Translations under genes and position numbers: made by a program
In this document: one piece after another, positions 1 through 7,871 of the stretch
Numbering within the stretch: position 1 is the stretch's first letter
Layout: every line of letters starts with the position of its first letter
The notes under the pieces: generated by a model
The model's input: only the letters and a program-made list of their open reading frames with translations
Databases searched by the model: none
Told to the model about the DNA's origin: nothing
Assembly: GCF_003412455.1 (NCBI RefSeq)
Contig: NZ_QTJU01000015.1
Span: forward strand, 1 to 64,000
Direction: 5' to 3'
DNA from: Deminuibacter soli
GTDB taxonomy: Bacteria; Bacteroidota; Bacteroidia; Chitinophagales; Chitinophagaceae
Length of the DNA: 64,000 nucleotides

Positions 1-148
1 CACACAACTTAAGAAAGAAAATAGCCTAAAAAAGCAGGCTAAATCAATCAAACAAACGCCCTTCTACTAACACAATCCTGTGATCTTATAATTTTACCTC
101 ACTTAATCAAAGTCTCCGCTATATAGCTTGGTATACCGGCCAATATTG

Positions 149-180
149 AAAAAGCCGTCCCAAATACTTTTGAGACGGCC
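149..180 (-). terminator. Rho-independent terminator of the P450 operon
   Basis: Inverted repeat GCCGTC (154-159) / GACGGC (174-179), with the loop side partly paired. On the minus strand it is followed by a T-run (the A-run at 149-153). It lies about 25 bp past the P450 stop codon. A weaker hairpin, TAGCCT/AGGCTA, sits at 22-41. Confidence 0.75.
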
Positions 181-204
181 TCTTCTCTATATTTGAAGCC
201 TGCA

Positions 205-1407
205 TTAATCAAATTGCAGGGTGAGGCTCTTCGGGAATACCAGGTCTTCATAAACAATGCGGCCTGCACTGCCCGGTGCCCGGCGCAGGTTGGGTAATTT
301 TAATAAACCAGCCACCAGTTCGGGTACTGTTACTTCGCTGATATAGCGGCCTGTACACAGGTGCGGACCATAACCGAAATGCATGCAATCTACCTTGCGC
401 CCCGGCCTGAATTCATTGGGCGCTGCTACCGTGGAGGGATCGAACATGGCAGATAAAGTAGCCGCGTAAATGGTACTGCCTGCGGGAATCTTTTTTTCAT
501 GCGGGGTGCCACTGCCAATCACTGCGCCATTTTTACAAAACCGCAGTATCACCGGGTTGTGCGGGTTAAAGCGCAGGGCTTCAAACGCGTAATCATGCAC
601 CGTATCCATATCACCGTTCACCGCAGCCTGCCTGGCCTGCGCCAATACCTCAGGGCGCCGCAGCAGCTGGTCAATCACATGGGTTACCACCTTGCTGGTG
701 TTTTCTACCACGCCCAGGATACACAGTATATTACGCCGTACTGCATCATCATCCAGCCAGGCAGTATCAGCCTGTTTGGCAATAAGGCGGTTCAGTACAT
801 TATCTTCCAGCGGTTGCTGTTGTTGCTTGCGTTGGGTAATTAAACCGGCAATATGTACAGCTACTTCTTTAGCCGCAACCATGCCGCGCCCGTGCACTGT
901 TTTATCATTGTTTAAATTAACAAAGGCCTCATTGAAAATGGCCCGCTGCCATTCCATCATTTTCTTTTCATCGGCAGGTACGCCAAAATACTGTGCTACC
1001 AGGCGCACGGCTGCAAGGCGTGCATATACATCTACCGTATCAATCTGTTTCTTTGGAGCAGCCTGTTGTATAAGGTCGGCAGCGATGGAACGTATCATAT
1101 TCCTGATCAGGACAAGATCTTCGCGTTTGATCACCTGCTGCAGCATGGCCCTGTCGCGCGTGGCTTCTTCCGAAGCATCCATGCCCAGTACAAAGGGATT
1201 GCCCATCACCTCCATTTTATACCCGTCTATTTCATGTACAGTAAACGCGTCTTCGCGTAACAATACATCCTGTACATCGTTGTAACGCGTAACCACAATG
1301 GTTTTACCAAAACGCGCAACAGGCGCTACATTGCGTAACACCGAGAAAGCGGTGCGCAGTACAGGGGTGCTGGTAGCCCATCCTTTAAAATAAGAAGACA
1401 TACTCAT
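205..1407 (-). CDS. Cytochrome P450 family protein
   Basis: A 400-residue soluble P450, the normal bacterial size. The heme-binding loop FGYGPHLCTG is at about residues 344-353 with the thiolate Cys near 351. The ExxR motif of the K helix (EALR) is near residue 276. The I-helix segment reads GVVENTS (about 232-238) instead of the usual (A/G)Gx(D/E)T, so the acid-alcohol pair is shifted or altered. Such changes are known in P450s that use peroxides or isomerise peroxides rather than activate O2. No ferredoxin or reductase gene is nearby, and the next gene upstream is a DyP-type heme peroxidase 12 bp away, so peroxide-driven chemistry is a reasonable inference. The substrate is unknown. It is the last gene of a three-gene minus-strand operon and is followed by a terminator. 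Confidence 0.93.
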   Translation of the reverse strand: MSMSSYFKGWATSTPVLRTAFSVLRNVAPVARFGKTIVVTRYNDVQDVLLREDAFTVHEIDGYKMEVMGNPFVLGMDASEEATRDRAMLQQVIKREDLVLIRNMIRSIAADLIQQAAPKKQIDTVDVYARLAAVRLVAQYFGVPADEKKMMEWQRAIFNEAFVNLNNDKTVHGRGMVAAKEVAVHIAGLITQRKQQQQPLEDNVLNRLIAKQADTAWLDDDAVRRNILCILGVVENTSKVVTHVIDQLLRRPEVLAQARQAAVNGDMDTVHDYAFEALRFNPHNPVILRFCKNGAVIGSGTPHEKKIPAGSTIYAATLSAMFDPSTVAAPNEFRPGRKVDCMHFGYGPHLCTGRYISEVTVPELVAGLLKLPNLRRAPGSAGRIVYEDLVFPKSLTLQFD

Positions 1408-1419
1408 ACAATAGCAGTT

Positions 1420-2841
1420 TTAACGGGCAGCGAGATAAGCCAATGCATGCAGCCCGGGCATAAAAAAATAAGCGCCGCCTTTTACGGTGGTGAAATCAGG
1501 AATATTGCTGTAATGCCTGCGCAACCCGTTCGCCGGCACACTGAAGAAGCCGCATTGATGTGCATCATCCGGGTGTGCGTTATTGCCAATCAGCGGGTCA
1601 CGCTCGTGGTTTAACCCCAACAGCTTGGGATTATTTACCCAGGCATTCTGTATAAATTCAAACTGCCGGTTAATGGCAGCGTTAAAGCAGATAAAGTACA
1701 ACCCGCGTTCCCCCTCAAAGTTTTTGGAACGCAATATCTCTGCAGGCTCCAGGCTATCACATACAGGTTTGCCGTAAGAACGGCCGCGCCGCAGTATACG
1801 GTGTTTGTTGGCAATCTCCATCGACTTGCTGCTGCTGGCATCCATGGCATCACGCGGGTTGGTGCGGCGGATATGTGAACCAATCGGGCAACGCAGTCCT
1901 GCACTATCCACTGCCCGGTAACCAAAATCATCCCTGCTTTCCATAGAAGTATCATCCTTGTCAGGACAAACACTAACCGGTGCACCGCTGGGCCAGCGGC
2001 CCACCATTTTAGCAGCGAGTTGTATCATGGCCTGTTCATCACTTTTGCCATCCTGCATGGTAATGCTTTCGATATACTGCCAGAACACCTGTACATCCTG
2101 CGCCATCTGCCTGAATACGAGATAACTGCCGTTCTTCCCGAAATCAAGCATACCGGGCTTTACAGCCGGCGGCAACGATGATTCCTTGCCTTGCAGTAAG
2201 GGCACCTGCGGCGTATCGGGATATTGGTTATACGCATCTTTATAACCCAGTATAAATTCACCTGCCGCAACAGTGTTCTCCGGTGTATCCTGTTTGCCCA
2301 GGCCTTTAATGGTTGGCTGCGCAATACCATCGTGAAAGCCAAAATGTTCTTTGCGCTGCCCCAGCACAGCTGTATCAAGCCGTTTTATTTCAGTCAGCTG
2401 AAACTGTGCAAAGTGCTGCCGCTGCATATCGTACAGCAGCTGCAGGCTTGTTTCATCCGGCGCATACAACATCAGCAATGCATGAACGGGTGTTTGCTGC
2501 GGGCCACCCCATTCCCATTTATCAGGTGCACTGTTACCAAAATCACCCAGGAACAGTTGCTTGTGCGGGGTGGTCATGCCGTCTTCAAATTCAAGCGGGA
2601 ATGTGTCGAGACTGCTTCCATCCAGTCCCAGTACCTTCAGACCTTCATAGGTAAAAGCCAGGTTTACTGCAGCAGGTGGTTTCTTTTCACTGCCACGCGT
2701 AATGTTCTGTGCAATCAGCTGCAGCCATTGCTGTGCGGCCTGTTTGCTGCCCATGCCCAGCAGCACAAACTTGCAGGCAGGCAGGTGGGCATAGCCTTTT
2801 ACAATGATGCCCTGTATATCTTCCTTTTCAATAATTTCCAT
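1420..2841 (-). CDS. DyP-type heme peroxidase
   Basis: A 473-residue protein with the hallmarks of the dye-decolorizing peroxidase family, which has a dimeric alpha/beta-barrel fold. The GXXDG motif (GFHDG, residues 168-172) carries the distal Asp at 171. The expected proximal heme ligand is His323 in GSHIRRTNPR. A distal Arg candidate lies in HRILRRG (about 347-353). The C-terminal RGLYFICFNAAINRQFEF stretch is typical of the long, fungal-like DyP subgroup rather than the short EfeB-type. No signal peptide is seen, so a cytoplasmic location is likely. It has a 12-bp gap to the P450 gene downstream and a 9-bp gap to the gene upstream, so co-transcription is very likely. The physiological substrate is unknown. 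Confidence 0.93.
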   Translation of the reverse strand: MEIIEKEDIQGIIVKGYAHLPACKFVLLGMGSKQAAQQWLQLIAQNITRGSEKKPPAAVNLAFTYEGLKVLGLDGSSLDTFPLEFEDGMTTPHKQLFLGDFGNSAPDKWEWGGPQQTPVHALLMLYAPDETSLQLLYDMQRQHFAQFQLTEIKRLDTAVLGQRKEHFGFHDGIAQPTIKGLGKQDTPENTVAAGEFILGYKDAYNQYPDTPQVPLLQGKESSLPPAVKPGMLDFGKNGSYLVFRQMAQDVQVFWQYIESITMQDGKSDEQAMIQLAAKMVGRWPSGAPVSVCPDKDDTSMESRDDFGYRAVDSAGLRCPIGSHIRRTNPRDAMDASSSKSMEIANKHRILRRGRSYGKPVCDSLEPAEILRSKNFEGERGLYFICFNAAINRQFEFIQNAWVNNPKLLGLNHERDPLIGNNAHPDDAHQCGFFSVPANGLRRHYSNIPDFTTVKGGAYFFMPGLHALAYLAAR

Positions 2842-2850
2842 AACAAAGGT

Positions 2851-4128
2851 TTAAATAAGCCGCAGCCATTTCAATGCTTCTTCTTCACCTGGTTTGCCGT
2901 ATAAACCATTGCGGATGGCTGAATTGGTATAAATATTTTTAACAGATACATTTTTATTGGCGCTGTACCATACCTGCGAAACGGTTTGGTAACACCTGGC
3001 CCAGTCCATAAACTCGCGCGCATGTGCAGCACCGCCAAACAACATCAGTCTTGTTTCAGGATACCCCATGGTATGTGAAAACAGCAACGTTAACTGCTTG
3101 GCCGCGATATTGATAAAATCACGCAGGTAACTTTCGGAATTGCCGTCGTAGTTGCTGAGGAAGAGCATTTGCCGGTTATCGTCGATAATCAGCCAGCGCG
3201 CGAAATGTACGGTGGGTATGCCAGACAGCTTGCCTTTGCTGAACAGGTAAGGTGCCAGGAAATTGGTGAGCCCCAGCAAAAATGTTACGGTATGCAACCG
3301 CACACTGCCAGGCTTTAAATTGCCTACTGCCGAAAACTGTGCCTGCACCATGCCGGTTTCACGCTCAGTCAATTCACGCAAATGCTGTTTGGTAACCACA
3401 TTGGGCCTGGGCCGGTCGCGCAACTCCTGCACCAGTACTATCAATACCCATATAATCAGCAGGGGCAGCCATACGGGCAACAACACCAATACCAGCAGTA
3501 TTACCAGCACCAGTTTGCCCCAATGCGCAAAGGCTGCACCGCCCGACATGCCTGGCTCAGGACTGTGTGCCCAGCCGAATGCGGGCATGGCAAATACATG
3601 CTCAATAATCTGCTGGCGGATGGCCAGTGGATTTTTACCGGCGAAAAGTGGCTGGCTGGCATCAGCAAATTGCTCAATCTCGTCGCGCAGCAATTGCTCA
3701 TTGCGTATTTGCTGTACCGACCTGCCTGAAACCCCTACATAAAACGTTGCGTTCTTTTGTTTGTGCTGTAACAGGTAAGCCTGCAGTTTTGCTGCATCAT
3801 AATTACCTGCCGGGAAATTGGCGCAGTACGAAAACACCTGCCACAAACCCTGTCCGCCAATACTGATAAGCTGTTGCAGGTGCGCTGTTTCACTGCCATC
3901 GTAATCGGTTACAAAAGACAGCGAATCGGGAATAACATTCCCCTGTACATCTGTTCTGTTCAGCAGTAGCACAAAACGCGCAAAGTGCACATCCGGCATG
4001 CCGGTGAAGGGAATAATCCCGTCTGCAGCTTCTTTAGTGGCTTCTATCCTGCCAAGCAATTCAGTTAATTGCGGTAACGCGCCGGGTTGTATACCGGCAA
4101 TAACAGATAAGGCTCCATGTGTTGTCAT
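2851..4128 (-). CDS. Duplicated-module membrane protein of unknown function
   Basis: A 425-residue protein. I recognise a family seen beside DyP peroxidases but know no assigned function. Two related segments are visible. One near residue 47 reads VHFARFVLLL and is followed by TDYDG. A second, near residue 310, reads VHFARWLIID and is followed by SNYDGNSESYLRDF. Between them lies a strongly hydrophobic stretch (about residues 207-235) predicted to form one or two membrane helices, then a charged RDRPRP sequence. The repeated strand-helix modules suggest ferredoxin-like alpha/beta units, the fold class that DyP itself uses. This is inference. It is the first gene of the operon with the peroxidase and P450, and is divergent from the metallophosphoesterase across a 245-bp spacer. 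Confidence 0.85.
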   Translation of the reverse strand: MTTHGALSVIAGIQPGALPQLTELLGRIEATKEAADGIIPFTGMPDVHFARFVLLLNRTDVQGNVIPDSLSFVTDYDGSETAHLQQLISIGGQGLWQVFSYCANFPAGNYDAAKLQAYLLQHKQKNATFYVGVSGRSVQQIRNEQLLRDEIEQFADASQPLFAGKNPLAIRQQIIEHVFAMPAFGWAHSPEPGMSGGAAFAHWGKLVLVILLVLVLLPVWLPLLIIWVLIVLVQELRDRPRPNVVTKQHLRELTERETGMVQAQFSAVGNLKPGSVRLHTVTFLLGLTNFLAPYLFSKGKLSGIPTVHFARWLIIDDNRQMLFLSNYDGNSESYLRDFINIAAKQLTLLFSHTMGYPETRLMLFGGAAHAREFMDWARCYQTVSQVWYSANKNVSVKNIYTNSAIRNGLYGKPGEEEALKWLRLI

Positions 4129-4373
4129 GCGGGAAAATTTGTATGGCAGCTTAACTACAGATCAGGATAAAATGATATATGCAAAATCAAAATACTTGTT
4201 AATCGGCAAATTGTCAAGTGATAAATCACATTTCCCGGAATCAGTGCCCATGCGGGTTTCACCAAATAGCTATTACATACTGATTAATTTATTTATTTTA
4301 GTAATCACAGCCTTAAGCCATACAACCATCAAACCATTGAATCTGTACAACCATTCAAACCTTTGCTTGTCCC

Positions 4374-5786
4374 ATGCTTGTAATCATCAGCGATTTGCAT
4401 TTAACCGATGGCAGTTCGGGCGAAATTATCAGCGAAGCTGCATTCAGGCTGTTTCGCGGCAGGCTAAGCGATATGGCCTATGATGCATCGTGGCGCTGTA
4501 AAGGCAGCCATTGCACCACCTGCCGGGAAGATGCAGGCTGTGAAAAAGTATACCAGCCCATTGAAAGCTTTGACATTATTTTACTCGGCGACATTCTTGA
4601 CATGATCCGCTCTGAACAGTGGAACCAGGCGCCGGACAGCGTGCTGCCATGGAGCAGTCCCTGGCAGGATGAATTCTTTACAACGGTAAATACAATCGTC
4701 GATGGCATACTGCAATACAATGCAGGCTCATTCCGCATACTGGAAGGCATTGCCCATAACGGCGATATCAAAATACCTGCAGCCATGAAGCAGGCATCAG
4801 ACACAAAAAAAGCAACAGAAAAAATTGTACACGAAGCCGTGGGTGAAGTAAACGTGAAAGTGAACATTCATTATATGATCGGCAACCATGACTGGTTTTT
4901 TTATATAGATGACCCACGCATGGATACCATCCGCAATAAAGTGATCCGAGCACTGGGATTAGCCAATCCTCTCAACACCCCCTTTCCCTATCACCGCAGC
5001 GACAGCGTGGCCATTGAAACTATCCAGAACAACCACAGCGTGTTTGCCGAACATGGAGATGAGTTTGATAAAACCAATTACCAGACACCACACCGCGATG
5101 CTTCATCGGTAGGTGATGTGGTGGTGATTAAACTGCTGAACATGATACCTGCAGGCATAGAGCAATACCTTGTAGAGCAGGCAGGGCTTGACCGCAACAG
5201 CGACAAGGTAAAAAACTTTGTGCGCAACCTGCGAGAGATCGACAACCTGCGCCCCTATACACTCGCAGCCAGCTGGATAATGCAGGTAGCGCAAACTGCC
5301 GATCTTGACAATGACCTGCTCGATAAAGCCACCAGGCATGCACTCAATATTGCGCTGAAAAACTTTGTAAAAAGCCCGCTGGTAGCAGCCTCCCGGAAAC
5401 TGAAAATGCAGATGACCATAGCACGCTGGGTAGTGAATGCTATCGGCATCGGCCCGCTTAGCTGGCTGGTAGACCATACCCAATTCGGGCAGGATAAAAT
5501 GGAATCTTACCGGGCTTACGCACTGCAGCTTTCGGCCAGGCACAACTACAGTTTTTTTGTGATGGGACATACCCATTATGCCGAACTGGTGCCGCTGGGG
5601 AGTTACAACAACAATAAAAACGGGAAAATATACCTGAACACAGGCACCTGGCGCACCGTGCATTTACGCAGCATTGCCGATAACAGCTTTATCAGTCACA
5701 AAACCATTACCATGGCCGGCTTTTTTAAGAACGATGAACGAAGGGGCCGCCCGTTTGAATTCTGGACAGGTGCACTGGCCCTGTAA
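4374..5786 (+). CDS. Metallophosphoesterase (calcineurin-like) with a Cys cluster
   Basis: A 470-residue protein. The dimetal phosphoesterase motifs appear in order: SDLHL (residues 6-10), LLGDILD, GNHDWF and GHTHY near the C-terminus. It begins directly with the first catalytic motif, so there is no signal peptide. Between motifs one and two is a four-Cys pattern, C42-x4-C47-x2-C50-x5-C56, which is not part of the usual core and could bind zinc or another metal. The length is well above the 250-300 residues of minimal family members, the extra part being a helical insert in the middle. It is divergent from the P450/DyP operon and may belong to the same pathway. The substrate is unknown. Confidence 0.9.
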   Translation: MLVIISDLHLTDGSSGEIISEAAFRLFRGRLSDMAYDASWRCKGSHCTTCREDAGCEKVYQPIESFDIILLGDILDMIRSEQWNQAPDSVLPWSSPWQDEFFTTVNTIVDGILQYNAGSFRILEGIAHNGDIKIPAAMKQASDTKKATEKIVHEAVGEVNVKVNIHYMIGNHDWFFYIDDPRMDTIRNKVIRALGLANPLNTPFPYHRSDSVAIETIQNNHSVFAEHGDEFDKTNYQTPHRDASSVGDVVVIKLLNMIPAGIEQYLVEQAGLDRNSDKVKNFVRNLREIDNLRPYTLAASWIMQVAQTADLDNDLLDKATRHALNIALKNFVKSPLVAASRKLKMQMTIARWVVNAIGIGPLSWLVDHTQFGQDKMESYRAYALQLSARHNYSFFVMGHTHYAELVPLGSYNNNKNGKIYLNTGTWRTVHLRSIADNSFISHKTITMAGFFKNDERRGRPFEFWTGALAL

Positions 5787-5865
5787 TTAAATTTAAAAAA
5801 TAACCGGGCACAAGTGTGATTTTTCAGCCCTGCCTGCGTATCATACATAAGCAGCGGTAAAAACA

Positions 5866-6390
5866 ATGGATAACAGCACAGCCCAGCACGATTTTGTACA
5901 ACTGATGGCAGCCAACAAAGGCATCCTGCTAAAAATATGCAATGCCTATTGTACCAGCAAAGCAGACCGCGAAGACCTGGCACAGGAAATCATCTTCACG
6001 CTCTGGAAAGCCAATTCAACGTACAACCCTGACTACAAATTCTCAACCTGGATGTACCGGGTGGCACTGAACGTGGCCATCTCCTATTACCGCAGCACAA
6101 AGAAAACACGCAACACCATTCCTTTTACAGAAATGCATATCGACCTGCCTGATTTGCCTGCAGAGGCCGATGCGGGTGGCGGCATTGCGCTGCTGCACCG
6201 GCATATTGCAGCATTGCCCGAGCTGGACAGGGCGCTCATCATCCTGTATTTTGAAGAAAAAACATACCGCGAAATTGCCGACATCATCGGCATCACCGAA
6301 ACCAATGCAGCCACCAAAATAAGCCGCATCAAGGAAAAATTGAAACAACAAATGCGTAACACTCAAACAAAGGCATATGGAAGACCATGA
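5866..6390 (+). CDS. RNA polymerase sigma factor, ECF (sigma-70) family
   Basis: A 174-residue sigma factor. Region 2 is at residues 20-75 (DREDLAQEIIFTLWKA, FSTWMYRVALNVAI). Region 4 is at about 115-160 (LPELDRALIILYFEEKTYREIADI, then a helix-turn-helix). It directs RNA polymerase to a small regulon. The last 14 bp overlap the start of the following membrane-protein gene, so the two are translationally coupled, the usual layout for a sigma factor and its membrane regulator. It starts 79 bp after the metallophosphoesterase and could be read through from it. Confidence 0.93.
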   Translation: MDNSTAQHDFVQLMAANKGILLKICNAYCTSKADREDLAQEIIFTLWKANSTYNPDYKFSTWMYRVALNVAISYYRSTKKTRNTIPFTEMHIDLPDLPAEADAGGGIALLHRHIAALPELDRALIILYFEEKTYREIADIIGITETNAATKISRIKEKLKQQMRNTQTKAYGRP

Positions 6391-7066
6391 ACTTAAAAAT
6401 ATATGGCAAGCCTACAACAGGCAGCTGGAAGAAGCCAGGATACTGAACATGCAAACCTGGGTTGTGCATATGCAAACCGTAGAATACCTGCAGCTGCACA
6501 AAGCACAAAGCAGGTTACAATCACTCGGCAGGTTTAAAACAGGTATCGTGGTACTCGGTATTGTGTGGTGCCTGTTCCTGGGTGTACTGGTATGGGGCAA
6601 CTGGTTTAAAAACCCCTACTTCACCATATCGGTAGGCATGCTGCTGCTGTTTAATTTACTGGCCGTGATATTATACATCTACCATATTGTACTGATACGC
6701 CGCATCAGCTACAGCGAAAGCGTAACCGGTACGCAGCAGCAACTGGCCAAACTGCAGGCATCTACGCTTAAGGCAATCCGGATATTGTGGCTGCAGATGC
6801 CCTTTTACTGCACCTGGTTCTGGCATTCCAGCTGGATTGATTACGGCAGTGCACGTTTCTGGCTGATCACCTTTCCCATTACCCTGTTTTTTACCGTGCT
6901 GGCCATATGGCTGTACAAACAGATCGATTATAAAAACAGGCACAAAAAATGGTTTCGCCTGCTCATGGGCGGGAAAGAATGGACAACTGTAGTAAAAGCC
7001 ATGGACTACCTCGATGAAATTAACCGGTTTAAACAGGAAGAACAGGTGCACCTGCAGAACGGGTAA
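6377..7066 (+). CDS. Four-helix membrane protein, possible anti-sigma partner
   Basis: A 229-residue protein with a charged N-terminal region of about 55 residues (MEDHELKNIWQAYN...). Two hydrophobic helices follow (about 56-75 and 82-103), then a soluble segment, and two more helices (about 139-160 and 166-182). A charged C-terminus completes it. It overlaps the ECF sigma gene by 14 bp. The soluble N-terminus in the cytoplasm could hold the sigma factor, but no zinc-finger anti-sigma motif is visible. The regulatory role is inferred from position only. Confidence 0.75.
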   Translation: MEDHELKNIWQAYNRQLEEARILNMQTWVVHMQTVEYLQLHKAQSRLQSLGRFKTGIVVLGIVWCLFLGVLVWGNWFKNPYFTISVGMLLLFNLLAVILYIYHIVLIRRISYSESVTGTQQQLAKLQASTLKAIRILWLQMPFYCTWFWHSSWIDYGSARFWLITFPITLFFTVLAIWLYKQIDYKNRHKKWFRLLMGGKEWTTVVKAMDYLDEINRFKQEEQVHLQNG

Positions 7067-7080
7067 ATACAGGCACCGGA

Positions 7081-7155
7081 ATGGCAGGTTCTCCCGGCTC
7101 CGCAATCACAGGCATTAACCTGCACACAATGAACAGCCGGAAAGCTCATTTGTAA
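7081..7155 (+). CDS. Possible 24-residue ORF
   Basis: ATG at 7081 and TAA at 7153-7155 encode 24 residues beginning MAGSPGSAITG. It lies 15 bp before the hydroxylase-like gene and 15 bp after the membrane protein. It could be a leader or small peptide, or chance. There is no homology or codon evidence. Confidence 0.15.
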   Translation: MAGSPGSAITGINLHTMNSRKAHL

Positions 7156-7170
7156 ACAGTATCTTCCGGT

Positions 7171-7861
7171 ATGATCAGTTTTGCCCGGCTGCACCTGCCT
7201 TATCCTGTAAAAGCCGTACAACAGGAAGTAGAAGCCCTGCCTGCACAATGGCATGCCCATTTTAATACGGCACATTATACAGGGGAATGGACCGCCATCG
7301 CCCTTCGCTCACCCGGTGGCAGCAATACCCTGTTGCCCGAAGCCGCAGATTAGTGCGTATGCCGATACACCGCTGCTACGGCAATGCCCGGCCATACAGC
7401 AGTTGCTTGCACAGCTGCAATGCCCGCTGCACGCAGTACGCCTCATGAACATGCAAAGCGGCGCTTATATAAAACCCCATCGCGACCATGATTTATGTTT
7501 TGAACAGGGCGAAGTGCGCCTGCATTTCCCGGTATTTACCAACAGCGAAGTCGTGTTTTATGCAGCAGGCACGCCATTGCATATGCAGGCCGGGGAATGC
7601 TGGTATGTAAACGTACACCAAACGCACAGTGTGGTTAACAATGGCAGTACCAGCCGCATTCACCTGGTGGCAGACTGCGGTGTAAACGACTGGGTGAAAA
7701 ACTGGTTTGCCGCCGCGCCGCTGGCACACCAGGTAGCCGATACCGTTAACACCGGCGAGCTGCTGGCAATTATTGCAGCGCTGCGTTTGCAGCGCACTGA
7801 AACAAGCATGGCCCTGGCGCAACAGCTGGAGCAGCAACTGCACCAATCACCCATATTTTAA
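7171..7861 (+). pseudogene. Asp/Asn beta-hydroxylase-like protein, frameshifted
   Basis: Two reading frames together encode one protein of about 230 residues of the aspartyl/asparaginyl beta-hydroxylase family (cupin-type Fe(II)/2-oxoglutarate oxygenases). Frame 1 from 7171 gives the N-terminal part ending GGSNTLLPEAAD and stops at the TAG at 7351. The next frame continues SAYADTPLLRQCPAIQQLL, which is the expected continuation. The iron-binding region is intact in the second frame: KPHRDHD, then VHQTHS and RIHLVADC. One extra base or two missing bases near 7350 explain the break. The site is not a homopolymer, so a real mutation is possible. It is followed 10 bp later by a sulfotransferase gene. 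Confidence 0.75.
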
Positions 7862-7871
7862 TTGTTGCCAC

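Noticed and set aside
2224-2904. 226-codon plus-strand ORF opposite the DyP peroxidase
   Set aside because: It is a shadow frame of the DyP gene, rich in His and Cys, with no domain.
7773-7871. Upstream start for the sulfotransferase
   Set aside because: It lies inside the hydroxylase coding sequence in another frame; the ATG at 7872 gives a normal N-terminus.
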